Below, one piece after another: positions 8,678-16,949 of a DNA stretch of 64,000 bases (positions are counted from its first letter, which is position 1; every line of letters starts with the position of its first letter). A program made the position numbers and the translations under genes. Source of the stretch: SB15 sp964639245 (lineage in GTDB: Bacteria > Chloroflexota > Anaerolineae > Aggregatilineales > J027); NCBI GenBank assembly GCA_964639245.1, contig CAZXCU010000001.1:744001-808000 (forward strand), given 5' to 3'. A model generated the notes under the pieces. That model saw only the letters and a list, made by a program, of their open reading frames with translations, searched no databases and was not told where the DNA came from.

Positions 8678-9600
8678 GCGCGATTTTTGAATCCGCGACC
8701 CGCCCGCCCGCCGATGTTTTCTACCAGCGTGGCGACCCCCATGACCCGCGTTTGGGAGAAGTGGTCAGGGCGGATGAAGCATTTTATGCCGATTCACAGG
8801 TGGTAATTTTGGGTTGTCCACAGGATGAAGGGGTGCGGCGTAATCAAGGGCGGGTGGGTGCGTCAGCTGCCCCGGATGCGATTCGTACCTATTTTTATCG
8901 GCTGATTGTGCCGACGAATTTTCCCCGTGTGTTGGATGTGGGGAATACACGGATACAATCTTCGCTTGAAGCAACGCATGACCTGCACCGCCAGATGGTG
9001 CGCCAGCTTATCCACGATGGAAAAAAAGTGATTGTTTTGGGCGGGGGGAATGATATTTCTTATCCTGATTGCGCCGCCCTTGCCACCGAAATTCCCGATG
9101 TGCTGGCGTTTAACGTGGATGCTCATTTTGATGTGCGGGCGGATTCTCCGCGTAACAGTGGCACGCCCTACCGCCAGCTTTTAGAGGAAAAGCACCTCTC
9201 ACCATCCCAATTTTATCAAATTGGCAGCCAGCGTTTTGGCAACTCCACCGTATATCAGGGCTATCTCAAAAATCTGGGCGTGCAGGTGCATTGGCGGGAT
9301 ACAATTCAGGATGTTCGTGCCGTGGTTGAACCCATCCTCACCATGACTCGTGCGGAGGCAATTTTCTGGGGATTGGATATGGACTCGGTACGTGCTTCGG
9401 ATGCACCGGGTGTTAGCGCCCCTAATCCGAGTGGGTTCAGCGCGGAGGACTTTTGTGAGATTGCGCGGTTGGCGGGGGCCGATTCCCGCAGTCGGATTTT
9501 TGAAATTAGCGAAGTCAATCCGAGTTATGACATTGATGGGCGTACCTGTCGTTTGGCTGCGGTAGCGATGTTTTATTTTTTGACCGCGCTCCATTCTTAA
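8674..9600 (+). CDS. Arginase-family ureohydrolase, formimidoylglutamase (HutG)-like
   Basis: A 308-residue member of the ureohydrolase family. The metal-site motif NVDAHFDVR and the following NSGTPYRQ are as in formimidoylglutamases. DMDSVRASDAPGVSAPNPSG fits the HutG C-terminal site (D-x-D then APGVSAP). The first motif reads GGGNDISYP where the family usually has GG(G/D)H; the His that ligates one Mn2+ is Asn here. It may use one metal or have shifted specificity. No other hut genes are nearby, so a histidine-degradation role is not proven. It starts inside the end of the oxidoreductase gene (ATGA overlap). Confidence 0.75.
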   Translation: MSAIFESATRPPADVFYQRGDPHDPRLGEVVRADEAFYADSQVVILGCPQDEGVRRNQGRVGASAAPDAIRTYFYRLIVPTNFPRVLDVGNTRIQSSLEATHDLHRQMVRQLIHDGKKVIVLGGGNDISYPDCAALATEIPDVLAFNVDAHFDVRADSPRNSGTPYRQLLEEKHLSPSQFYQIGSQRFGNSTVYQGYLKNLGVQVHWRDTIQDVRAVVEPILTMTRAEAIFWGLDMDSVRASDAPGVSAPNPSGFSAEDFCEIARLAGADSRSRIFEISEVNPSYDIDGRTCRLAAVAMFYFLTALHS

Positions 9601-9861
9601 TCATCCGTTCTGTCGGCTGTGGTGCGTTGGATATGTGTTGTGGACACTTACAGACAATTGATTTGCATATTCCCAAAATGCCCGTTCATCAGCAGCGCGT
9701 AACACTTTGAGAATATTGGTCGCTTTATATAGCATATCTTTGACAAGTGGATTTTCGGGATCGTCAAGTAAGAAATTTTCAGCCGTCCGTATTAAGTCAT
9801 AAGCGTTGCGTAACGCTTCATGGCGCTCCGGCAAAGTTTGTTTTTTATCTTTCTTGGTCAT
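9601..9861 (-). CDS. Small hypothetical protein
   Basis: An 86-residue charged, mostly helical protein that I do not recognise. It starts MTKKDKKQTLPERHEAL; a GGAG is correctly placed before this ATG, so the upstream ATG at 9876 was not used. There is no signal peptide or membrane segment. The stop abuts that of the convergent HutG-like gene. Its minus-strand neighbour downstream in genome order is the ABC exporter, but a shared function is not evident. Confidence 0.5.
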   Translation of the reverse strand: MTKKDKKQTLPERHEALRNAYDLIRTAENFLLDDPENPLVKDMLYKATNILKVLRAADERAFWEYANQLSVSVHNTYPTHHSRQNG

Positions 9862-9938
9862 ATCAATTCTCCGCACATACTCTTACTATACACAAAAATG
9901 GCTTATTTTGCATGAAAGTAAAAATCGTAGAAGTGGCC

Positions 9939-11774
9939 TTACGCCACTTCCAAATCGCGGAATTGCAAATTGTACATGCGGGCATACAGTGCCTCGTGTT
10001 CCATCAAATCGTCGTGCGTGCCAAGTTCAACAATCTGCCCTTTTTGCAAAACTGCAATCCGATGGGCGGCTTTGATGGTACTTAAGCGGTGAGCAATGAT
10101 GAGCGTGGTGCGGTTTTGCATCAGCCGATTGAGGGCTTCCTGCACCAGCCGTTCCGATTCGGTATCGAGTGAACTGGTGGCTTCATCCAGCAGCAAAATC
10201 GCCGGATTTTTAAGCACGGCGCGGGCAATAGCAATCCGCTGGCGCTGTCCCCCACTCAGTTTGACTCCCCGTTCCCCTACAATGGTTTCATAACCTTCGG
10301 GAAAAGCCATAATAAAATCGTGGGCGTTGGCGGCTTTGGCTGCTTCTATCAGTTCGTCGTCGGTTGCGTCCAGCTTGCCGTAGAGGATGTTTTCGCGGAT
10401 TGTTCCGCCAAAAAGCTGGGTATCCTGTGGCACAATGCCAATCTGTGAGCGCAAACTTTTCTGCGTAACGTCCTTGATATTCACCCCATCAATACAAATC
10501 TGGCCTTCAATCGGGTCATAAAAACGGGGAATCAGGTTGAAGAGGGTGCTTTTACCGGCCCCGGAGGGCCCGACCAGCGCGAGAATCTCACCGGGTTGGA
10601 TGGTTAAGTGGATGTTTTCCAGTACAGGCACACCCGGACGATAAGCAAAATGGACATTCTCGAAGCGAATTTCGCCTTCAACGGATGGCAGCGGTTGGGC
10701 ATCCGGCGCGTCGTCAATTTCGGGAGTCATGTCAATGATTTCAAAGATGCGTTTTGTCCCGCCGAGCGCTTCTTGCAGCGCGGTATATAACCCCACAAAA
10801 CTTGACAACCCACCGCTCACATTGGAACCATAGAACATGAAGGCGACCAATTCTCCGGCGGAGAGATTGCCTTCAATGACTTCATGACCACCAAACCAGA
10901 GAAAACTGGTCATCGCGGCAAATCCGATAAAGGACATGATGGGATTAAAAACCTGATTCACGCGCATGTTCCGCATCGCAACATCGTAGATGGTGTCCTG
11001 CGCTTGGCGGTAGCGGCGTTCCTCAAAATCTTCCCGTGCAAAGGATTTGACTACGCGGATGCCACTGACGGCTTCTTCGACGGTAACAATCGAAGCAGCA
11101 ACCGCATCCTGTTTTTCCATGCTCAATCGGCGCAAAATTGCCCCGAAATACTTGCCGACCCCCACAATCAGGGGCGTAATGACCAGAATGAAAATCATCA
11201 ACCGCCAATTGAGATAGAGCATCATGCCTACCGAACCAAAAGTGTTGATGGTCTGGGAAAGGATGGTGGTAATCTGGGAAGTCAACACGCCGCGCAATTT
11301 CATTGCATCAGATGAAAAACGACTAACCAGTTCGCCGGTGCGCCGTTCATTAAAAAATCCAAGCGAGAGGTGCGAGAGGCGCTGGAAAAGGTGTTCGCGT
11401 AGGTCAATGATGATCATTTCCCCCACCACCGCGAGTTGATAGCCCTGAATGAATTTAAACACTGCTTGCAGGACGAACACCACCAGCAACCCTAACGTGA
11501 TACGGTTGAGCTGGGTGCTGCTTTCCAGAATTAGCACCTCGTCCAGCAGATTCTTAATGACCATCGGGAAAATGAGTCCTAGCAAGGTTGCACCGATGAG
11601 CGCGATGCAGGCGATGACCATGCGTTTCCAGTAGGGACGCAAATAGCGGTAGACACGCCGCCAATTAATCGGCACATCAGGAATGGGACGTTCTTTGCGT
11701 CCGCGCCCTTCGGTCAACGCAAGCGGATTTTTAACGGCAAGGGCATTTTCGTTGATTTTGTCTCGTCTGGGCAT
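9939..11774 (-). CDS. ABC exporter half-transporter (TMD-NBD fusion, MsbA/BmrA-like)
   Basis: A 611-residue type IV ABC exporter: six transmembrane helices (about 30-310) followed by an ATPase. The ATPase has Walker A GPSGAGKST, Q-loop PQDTQLF, signature LSGGQRQR, Walker B ILLLDEAT and switch His IIAHRLST, all canonical, so it can work as a homodimer. It likely exports lipids or hydrophobic drugs. The start at 11774 has AAGGAAAG upstream; the longer frame to 11849 would run through a bidirectional terminator hairpin. A close paralogue lies at 16950-18743 on the other strand, and the two could also pair as a heterodimer. Confidence 0.88.
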   Translation of the reverse strand: MPRRDKINENALAVKNPLALTEGRGRKERPIPDVPINWRRVYRYLRPYWKRMVIACIALIGATLLGLIFPMVIKNLLDEVLILESSTQLNRITLGLLVVFVLQAVFKFIQGYQLAVVGEMIIIDLREHLFQRLSHLSLGFFNERRTGELVSRFSSDAMKLRGVLTSQITTILSQTINTFGSVGMMLYLNWRLMIFILVITPLIVGVGKYFGAILRRLSMEKQDAVAASIVTVEEAVSGIRVVKSFAREDFEERRYRQAQDTIYDVAMRNMRVNQVFNPIMSFIGFAAMTSFLWFGGHEVIEGNLSAGELVAFMFYGSNVSGGLSSFVGLYTALQEALGGTKRIFEIIDMTPEIDDAPDAQPLPSVEGEIRFENVHFAYRPGVPVLENIHLTIQPGEILALVGPSGAGKSTLFNLIPRFYDPIEGQICIDGVNIKDVTQKSLRSQIGIVPQDTQLFGGTIRENILYGKLDATDDELIEAAKAANAHDFIMAFPEGYETIVGERGVKLSGGQRQRIAIARAVLKNPAILLLDEATSSLDTESERLVQEALNRLMQNRTTLIIAHRLSTIKAAHRIAVLQKGQIVELGTHDDLMEHEALYARMYNLQFRDLEVA

Positions 11775-11844
11775 TGCTTTCCTTATATACGCAACAATGA
11801 ACTGATTCAATCTATCATAGATACGTATGAGGAATGTAAAAAAT

Positions 11845-11870
11845 CCCATGTTTTGAGCGCATGGGATTTT
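11845..11870. terminator. Bidirectional terminator-like hairpin
   Basis: CCCATG and CATGGG form a stem with a 9-base loop. ATTTTT follows on both strands. It separates the DUF1801 gene from the ABC exporter gene downstream of it on the minus strand. Confidence 0.6.
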
Positions 11871-11885
11871 TCTATCGTGATTCTT

Positions 11886-12230
11886 TTATTTGTTGACGGT
11901 ACAGGCCTCTTGAATGAGGCGGGTGAGGGCATCGGTGGGGATGGTGTCAGCGCTGCGAATTTTGACATGCCGCAAGGACTGTCCATCGCCTTCCAGAAGT
12001 TGCTCCGGGTCGGCTAGATTCATCCCCTTATAGAAATTAAGGTTGACATGCGCTTTGTGGGGGGAAATGGCGCAGATCGCCTCATCTGCTTTATAGATGA
12101 TGTTGCCCCAACCACGTTTGCCTTCTTCTGTTAAATCGGGCGCAACCTGTTTAACCAATGCCCGCAGCACTGCGACTGTTTGCTGAATCTCAGGGGTATG
12201 CGCTTTGAGAATATCTTCAATATCGCTCAT
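11886..12230 (-). CDS. DUF1801 (YdhG-like) domain protein
   Basis: A 114-residue single-domain protein with the DUF1801 pattern: VLRALVKQVAPDLTEEGKRGWGNIIY, then AICAISPHKAHVNLNFYKG and SLRHVKIRSADTI. The fold is known (YdhG/frataxin-like) but the biochemical role is not. ATG 12230 was chosen because GGAGGAA precedes it; that ribosome site lies inside the last codons of the upstream gene, so the two are co-transcribed and probably coupled. Confidence 0.7.
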   Translation of the reverse strand: MSDIEDILKAHTPEIQQTVAVLRALVKQVAPDLTEEGKRGWGNIIYKADEAICAISPHKAHVNLNFYKGMNLADPEQLLEGDGQSLRHVKIRSADTIPTDALTRLIQEACTVNK

Positions 12231-12232
12231 GG

Positions 12233-13009
12233 TTATTCCTCCGTTGTGGGGAAGGTGATGCCGATGCTGGTGGTATCTGGTCGACCACTCCGACACCAGA
12301 TAACCTGTCCGCCATCCCCACGTACCCGATAATTATACCGCCGTCCGTTGACTGTGAGGTTGACATTGTAGGCGAAGGTATCACGCACATCATAATCGAT
12401 ATTGCTGGCAGGACAGCCTAAACTGGCATCCAGATAGACAAAAGCGTTCCAGCGATAAAACACACGCGGGTCTTCTTCGCCGGGGTTTTCGGCGCGCTCA
12501 ATCGTAATCGTCCCAACATCCAACTGCCCACTAAGATGGTTCATGGCGGCGGTGGTGGCAGCTTCGCCACTGATGGTGGTGCCGATGCCGCGGGGTGTAC
12601 CGTTAAAATCAATTTGTTCCCCACCCACGCAGCGAATCACGGCAGAACCGCCAAAATTGGAACGAAATTGGTAGGTGCGATTTTGTAAGGTAATAATCAC
12701 CTGCCAACCGATTGCTACCGCGTCTACAATCGTCTGGTCATTGGGCAACACCGGTGCGGAACAACTGAGCGAGGTTCCCCGCAAATCGATGGGGTTGATT
12801 TCATATTCCGCGAAAAACGGGCGGTTCAATTCTCCCCGATCTAATTCGGCGGCGGTTAAAACAGGATTGATCCCCAAGTAGTAACTAAATTGAATCAGAA
12901 TGTTGTCGGCGGCGAATCCCCCTTGGGCTTGGACGTTCTGCATTTTTGGGGGAAAAACGCTGACCGTCACCGCAACTGCCACCATAAGAAGTAGAATCCG
13001 TTTGAACAT
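12233..13009 (-). CDS. Secreted protein of unknown function with an internal duplication
   Basis: A 258-residue protein with a clear signal peptide (MFKRILLLMVAVAVTVSVF, cleavage likely after QAQ). The mature part holds two related segments: one near 80-130 with LSCSAP, a strand pattern ending TYQFRSNFGG and a Cys in VIRCV; another near 200-245 with LGCPAS, RRYNYRVRGDGG and VIWCRSG. Each repeat has a conserved Cys pair that may form a disulfide. I know no function for it. It is followed by the DUF1801 gene. Confidence 0.6.
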   Translation of the reverse strand: MFKRILLLMVAVAVTVSVFPPKMQNVQAQGGFAADNILIQFSYYLGINPVLTAAELDRGELNRPFFAEYEINPIDLRGTSLSCSAPVLPNDQTIVDAVAIGWQVIITLQNRTYQFRSNFGGSAVIRCVGGEQIDFNGTPRGIGTTISGEAATTAAMNHLSGQLDVGTITIERAENPGEEDPRVFYRWNAFVYLDASLGCPASNIDYDVRDTFAYNVNLTVNGRRYNYRVRGDGGQVIWCRSGRPDTTSIGITFPTTEE

Positions 13010-13094
13010 GGTCTTTCCTTATATCTCTGTAGAGCGCCTTCTACGATAACACCAATTGGCGGAGGAAAAAAGCGATGGTGGGGAAAACGTGTGG

Positions 13095-13122
13095 TTGCAA
13101 TTTTCTTACGCCTTGTTATGAT
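13095..13122 (+). promoter_or_regulatory. Sigma70-type promoter of tgt
   Basis: TTGCAA (13095-13100) and TATGAT (13117-13122) are separated by 16 bases and lie just ahead of the tgt ribosome site GGAGG at 13136-13140. Confidence 0.55.
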
Positions 13123-13145
13123 AGTGGCCTTTAGCGGAGGGATTG

Positions 13146-14276
13146 GTGAGCTTCACCTTTGAAATTCAGGCCGAAGTGGGTGCAGCGCGGGCGGGTGTGT
13201 TTCATACCCCGCATGGCGACCTACCTACGCCGATATTCGCACCCGTTGGAACACAGGCGACGGTCAAAGCGCTTCAACCGCGTGACCTGCGCGATGTGGG
13301 CGCGATTCTGGTGCTTGCCAATACCTATCACCTTTATTTACGACCCGGCGATGAACTCATCCGCAATTTAGGCGGTTTGCATGAATTTATGCAGTGGGAA
13401 CGTCCCATCCTGACCGACTCGGGCGGATTCCAAGTTTTTAGCCTAGGCGAACTGCGTAAAATTGATGATGAGGGCGTGACCTTTCGCAGCCATCATGACG
13501 GCTCGACGCATCGTTTTACCCCCGAAAAATCTATTCAAATTCAACACAATCTCGGCGCAGATGTTATCATGGCATTTGATGAATGTCCTGTCCCTACCGA
13601 GCGAAAAATTGTCGAAAATGCGGTTGCCCGTACCCATGACTGGGCGCGACGGTGTTTGGAATATCACCTGAAAGCAGGCCAGCCTGCCAAACAAGCACTT
13701 TTCGGCATTGTGCAAGGCGGTATTTTTGAGGACTTACGGATTCACTCCGCCGAAACACTGGTAGCAATGGATTTCCCCGGCTATGCTGTTGGTGGTTTGG
13801 CGGTGGGGGAAACCAAAGCCGAAATGTATACAACCCTCGATATTTGTGTGCCACATTTGCCAAAACATAAGCCACGCTACTTAATGGGTGTGGGGATGGC
13901 GGATGATCTGGTGGAAGCTGTTTCACGCGGCATCGACATTTTTGATTGTGTTATGCCGACACGAGAAGCCCGCCATGGCGCTGCCCTCACCCGTTTCGGA
14001 CGTATGAATATGCGTCGGCAGCAGTACACGCAGGATGCCTCCCCCATTGATGACCAGTGTACTTGTTACTGCTGCACCCACTTCAGCCGTGCTTATGTGC
14101 GTCACCTGCTGCGGGCGAAAGAAATTCTTGGGGTGGTGTTGCTCACCATTCATAATGTGCATTTTCTCGTCACGCTCATGCGTGAAATACGAAACGCAAT
14201 CCTCAACGGGACTTTTCCGATGCTCAAATCGGCTTTTCTAGCCGATTGGCGGTCAGCCGAAAAAGTCGCGTTGTAA
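13146..14276 (+). CDS. tgt: tRNA-guanine transglycosylase
   Basis: A 376-residue enzyme that swaps guanine 34 of His, Asn, Asp and Tyr tRNAs for preQ1, a step in queuosine synthesis. Signature motifs are present: DSGGFQVFS (with the catalytic/base-binding Asp), GIVQGG, GYAVGGLAVGE, and CVMPTREARHG with the nucleophile region. The zinc site is formed by CTCYCC and a later His in TIHNVHF. GTG 13146 is preferred over TTG 13143 because it is better spaced from GGAGG. It is a single gene behind its own promoter. Confidence 0.95.
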   Translation: MSFTFEIQAEVGAARAGVFHTPHGDLPTPIFAPVGTQATVKALQPRDLRDVGAILVLANTYHLYLRPGDELIRNLGGLHEFMQWERPILTDSGGFQVFSLGELRKIDDEGVTFRSHHDGSTHRFTPEKSIQIQHNLGADVIMAFDECPVPTERKIVENAVARTHDWARRCLEYHLKAGQPAKQALFGIVQGGIFEDLRIHSAETLVAMDFPGYAVGGLAVGETKAEMYTTLDICVPHLPKHKPRYLMGVGMADDLVEAVSRGIDIFDCVMPTREARHGAALTRFGRMNMRRQQYTQDASPIDDQCTCYCCTHFSRAYVRHLLRAKEILGVVLLTIHNVHFLVTLMREIRNAILNGTFPMLKSAFLADWRSAEKVAL

Positions 14277-14684
14277 GTCAGAGGTCATGTTTTAAAAGGA
14301 CGTGGAAGTTTTGAGCCTGTCACGCTGGTTTGACATGCAACTTTTCGATTTGCTTTGGCGAGCAAGTCGGCCTTTGATTCTGGATTGGCACATTGTGATT
14401 ATTATTTGCTGGCTGTTGTTCCGGCAATCCAGACCACACACCACCTCATCTGTTATTATCTTGAAAACTCTTTCCGGGGGAACCCTCTCCCCGGCGATAA
14501 ATTTCATGCAAGCTGTTTTTGAAAAGCATCTTTTGGTACTTATTTGCCCCCCCCTAGCGGAAAGCGCTGACCGCGCAAGGAGATTCTGTCCGGGGGAAAT
14601 GCTGCTTTTTAAACAACGATTGCATTGGCGTGGTGCGTTCCTCTGGAGAAGCCGAGCAACAGCCCTCCTTTGAGGGGTGAGGCT
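14277..14684 (+). other. Non-coding stretch with several self-complementary segments
   Basis: No convincing gene. It holds hairpins CCGGGG/CCCCGG (14474-14494), GCGG/CCGC near 14557-14572, a long-range AAAAGCA (14522)/TGCTTTT (14603) pair, and a hairpin over the next gene's ribosome site (ACAGCC/GGCTGT enclosing CCCTC/GAGGG). This could be a structured 5' leader of the following lipoprotein gene. I recognise no known RNA family. Confidence 0.35.
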
Positions 14685-15518
14685 GTGCTTAAGACTGCCA
14701 AACGAACAATCGTCATTTTTGGGATAGCGGCGCTGGCTTCGAGCTGTCGAGGGATGGCACAGCAGGCCACGCATACCCCTGAAATTTCGCAGTTGCGCCT
14801 TGTGGCAACCACCAGCACCGCCCCGCTTGCCCGCGACTTGATTCAAAGTTACATTCGTGAGGATGCGTTGTTTGTGGTCAGCTTGGAGGAGGGCAACTGG
14901 GCGCATGTCCAGATGCAGGTGGAGGCTGACTCGAATTTTTTTGGTTTGACCAGTTTTTTGCCCGACTCCTCTGCTCTGTGGGCAACCCCTATCGGGGAAG
15001 ACGGACTGGCAATTGTTGTGCATCCGTCGGTAGAGATTGAGTCACTAACTGCTGCCCAACTCCGTTCGATTTTTTCTGGCAACATCCAGAATTGGCGGGA
15101 GGTAGGCGGGACGACTCTGCCGTTGGTGGTGGTGAGCCGCGAACCCGGCGCAGACACACGGGCGGTCTTTGAACGGTTGGTGATGGGTGAACGACCCATC
15201 AGTGGGGCGGCGCTGCTTGCTCCAACGCACCCCGGCATGTTAGACCTTGTGGCAGCCACCCCCGGCGCAATCGGTTACACCAGTTTCGGAGCGCTGACCC
15301 CCCAAGTGAAGGTTGTGGCGATTGCTGCCAGTGCGGACGAAACCCCCATTTTGCCCAGTTTGCAAACCCTTGAAAATCACACCTACCCCTTACGGATGCC
15401 GATTTTGCTGGTGGGACAGAACGAACCGACAGACCTCGTGTACGAATTTTTCCTGTGGATGCAGCAGGGCGGGGGACAGGCGATTGTCCGCCAGCGCTAT
15501 GTTCCCCTGAGCGAATGA
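14685..15518 (+). CDS. PstS-like substrate-binding lipoprotein
   Basis: A 277-residue extracytoplasmic protein starting at a GTG with GAGGGG seven bases upstream. The N-terminus has a signal sequence ending in a lipobox-like LASSC, so it is probably lipid-anchored. The body matches the PBP-like domain of phosphate-binding proteins: LRLVATTSTAPLARDL, LTAAQLRSIFSGNIQNWREVGG and VVSREPGADTRAVFERL are characteristic (the last corresponds to the SGT-F segment of PstS). No pstCAB genes are next to it. It may be a phosphate sensor or bind another anion. Confidence 0.75.
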   Translation: MLKTAKRTIVIFGIAALASSCRGMAQQATHTPEISQLRLVATTSTAPLARDLIQSYIREDALFVVSLEEGNWAHVQMQVEADSNFFGLTSFLPDSSALWATPIGEDGLAIVVHPSVEIESLTAAQLRSIFSGNIQNWREVGGTTLPLVVVSREPGADTRAVFERLVMGERPISGAALLAPTHPGMLDLVAATPGAIGYTSFGALTPQVKVVAIAASADETPILPSLQTLENHTYPLRMPILLVGQNEPTDLVYEFFLWMQQGGGQAIVRQRYVPLSE

Positions 15519-15715
15519 GAGTGGGGCATCCTTAAAACAATCAAATGCTCATGAATTGTCTGTTTTCATTTTGGAGCAGCTGAGCAAGCGAATCTTGCAT
15601 ATTCGGCATGTCAGGTAATGGTCAGGAATATTTAGGCTGCCCGTCCGGTAAACGTATTATGACGTGAATGAAAAAAGGATAGAATGGCAATGAATTTAGG
15701 ATAGGAAACAATGCG

Positions 15716-16879
15716 ATGATCTGGCGGTTCTGGGTGTTGGCGGTGGGATTGACCTTGCTGATGGGCGGGGTGATTTTGCTGGCGCACACCACGACTGAAC
15801 CGATTCGGCTGGTGGTGTACAGCGCGGAAGTCAACGGTAACCAAGATATTTACGTCAAAACGATAGATGGGAAATCGGTACACCGTTTGACCATAGCTCC
15901 CTCATACGACTTTTTTCCTGTGTGGTCGCCAGATGGGAAATGGCTTGCATATATTTCACAACGTTCTCCAATATCTAGCTCACAAATTCTTCCAGTACAT
16001 CTTATGAGTGCAACAGGAACTAATAACCGTATTGTCGGGGAAATTCCTCCCAATGTGAGTTGGCTTCAGCTAGAGTGGTCGCCTGATAGCCAATGGTTAT
16101 ATGTCCATACCACAAATAATACTACCCAGTCTTTACTCATTAATGTAAAAACTGGAAAGACAAGAATTTTAAAGTATGAATATTCACCAACCTGGACATC
16201 AGATAGTCAGTGGGCATTTTACACTTCAACTTCTCAAAATCCGAGTAACTTTGAAACCACAAGCCAAATTATAAAAATGAGTCCTGACTCGGAAGAAAGT
16301 ATCATCTTATTAGAAGTTGACTATATTATTAGTGGTTCGCCAATTCTTTCTCCCGATGAACAATGGATTATTTATCATGCTACAGATGATACCTCATGTA
16401 TACATTTTATACTTGATATTAATAAAAATGAAAGCAGATGTATTAGTGACACTGGGTATATTCCTTATTGGTCATTTGATAGTAAGTGGCTCATCTTTAT
16501 TTTGCATGGGTTAAATAACTCTCAGCTTCAAAAGTCACGTCCTGACGTAAGTGAAAAGTCTACTATTATTACTTTGCCGCGACGCGGTGTATTTGCAAAT
16601 ATCATATGGATACCCTATACGAGTTGGATTTATTTTAACTTAGGCGACACCATATGTAGAGTGAAAGAAGACGGAACTGAATTTGCAGAAATAACTAATA
16701 TAAGCGGTTTAAGATATATGACATGGCTGCAAGAGGAGCAGCGCCTCGTTACGCGCTCACTCTATAATGATATATATTACACTCATTGGTTGAATCTTGA
16801 AGGTAATGATATACAACTTATTATAAAAACCGACCTCAATAGTCGAGGCGCATATCTTTTATCACCCGTAAAATATTAA
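15716..16879 (+). CDS. Membrane-anchored TolB-like beta-propeller (PD40/WD40-like) protein
   Basis: A 387-residue protein with an N-terminal signal anchor (MIWRFWVLAVGLTLLMGG) and then PD40-type blades. Diagnostic pieces are DIYVKTIDGKSVHRLT, PVWSPDGKWLAYIS, LEWSPDSQWLYVHT, PTWTSDSQWAFYT and ILSPDEQWIIYHA. Such propellers bind partners outside the membrane and are seldom enzymes. The first 55 codons share the G+C-rich style of neighbouring genes, but the rest is strikingly A+T-rich, as if the propeller part came from another source. Confidence 0.7.
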   Translation: MIWRFWVLAVGLTLLMGGVILLAHTTTEPIRLVVYSAEVNGNQDIYVKTIDGKSVHRLTIAPSYDFFPVWSPDGKWLAYISQRSPISSSQILPVHLMSATGTNNRIVGEIPPNVSWLQLEWSPDSQWLYVHTTNNTTQSLLINVKTGKTRILKYEYSPTWTSDSQWAFYTSTSQNPSNFETTSQIIKMSPDSEESIILLEVDYIISGSPILSPDEQWIIYHATDDTSCIHFILDINKNESRCISDTGYIPYWSFDSKWLIFILHGLNNSQLQKSRPDVSEKSTIITLPRRGVFANIIWIPYTSWIYFNLGDTICRVKEDGTEFAEITNISGLRYMTWLQEEQRLVTRSLYNDIYYTHWLNLEGNDIQLIIKTDLNSRGAYLLSPVKY

Positions 16880-16949
16880 TTTTTACGCTGCTCTTACGCG
16901 GGGTATGTTAGACTCGGCTTGTTCCAACTTTCACGAAGGATGCCAAGCC

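Noticed and set aside
11775..11849. Longer N-terminus of the ABC exporter
   Set aside because: It would cover a terminator hairpin, and the paralogue has no such extension; a good ribosome site precedes 11774.
14302..14673. A 123-codon plus-strand frame (and a 243-codon minus-strand frame) between tgt and the lipoprotein gene
   Set aside because: Neither has a ribosome site or protein-like composition, and the region has hairpins over the next gene's start; they are more likely non-coding.
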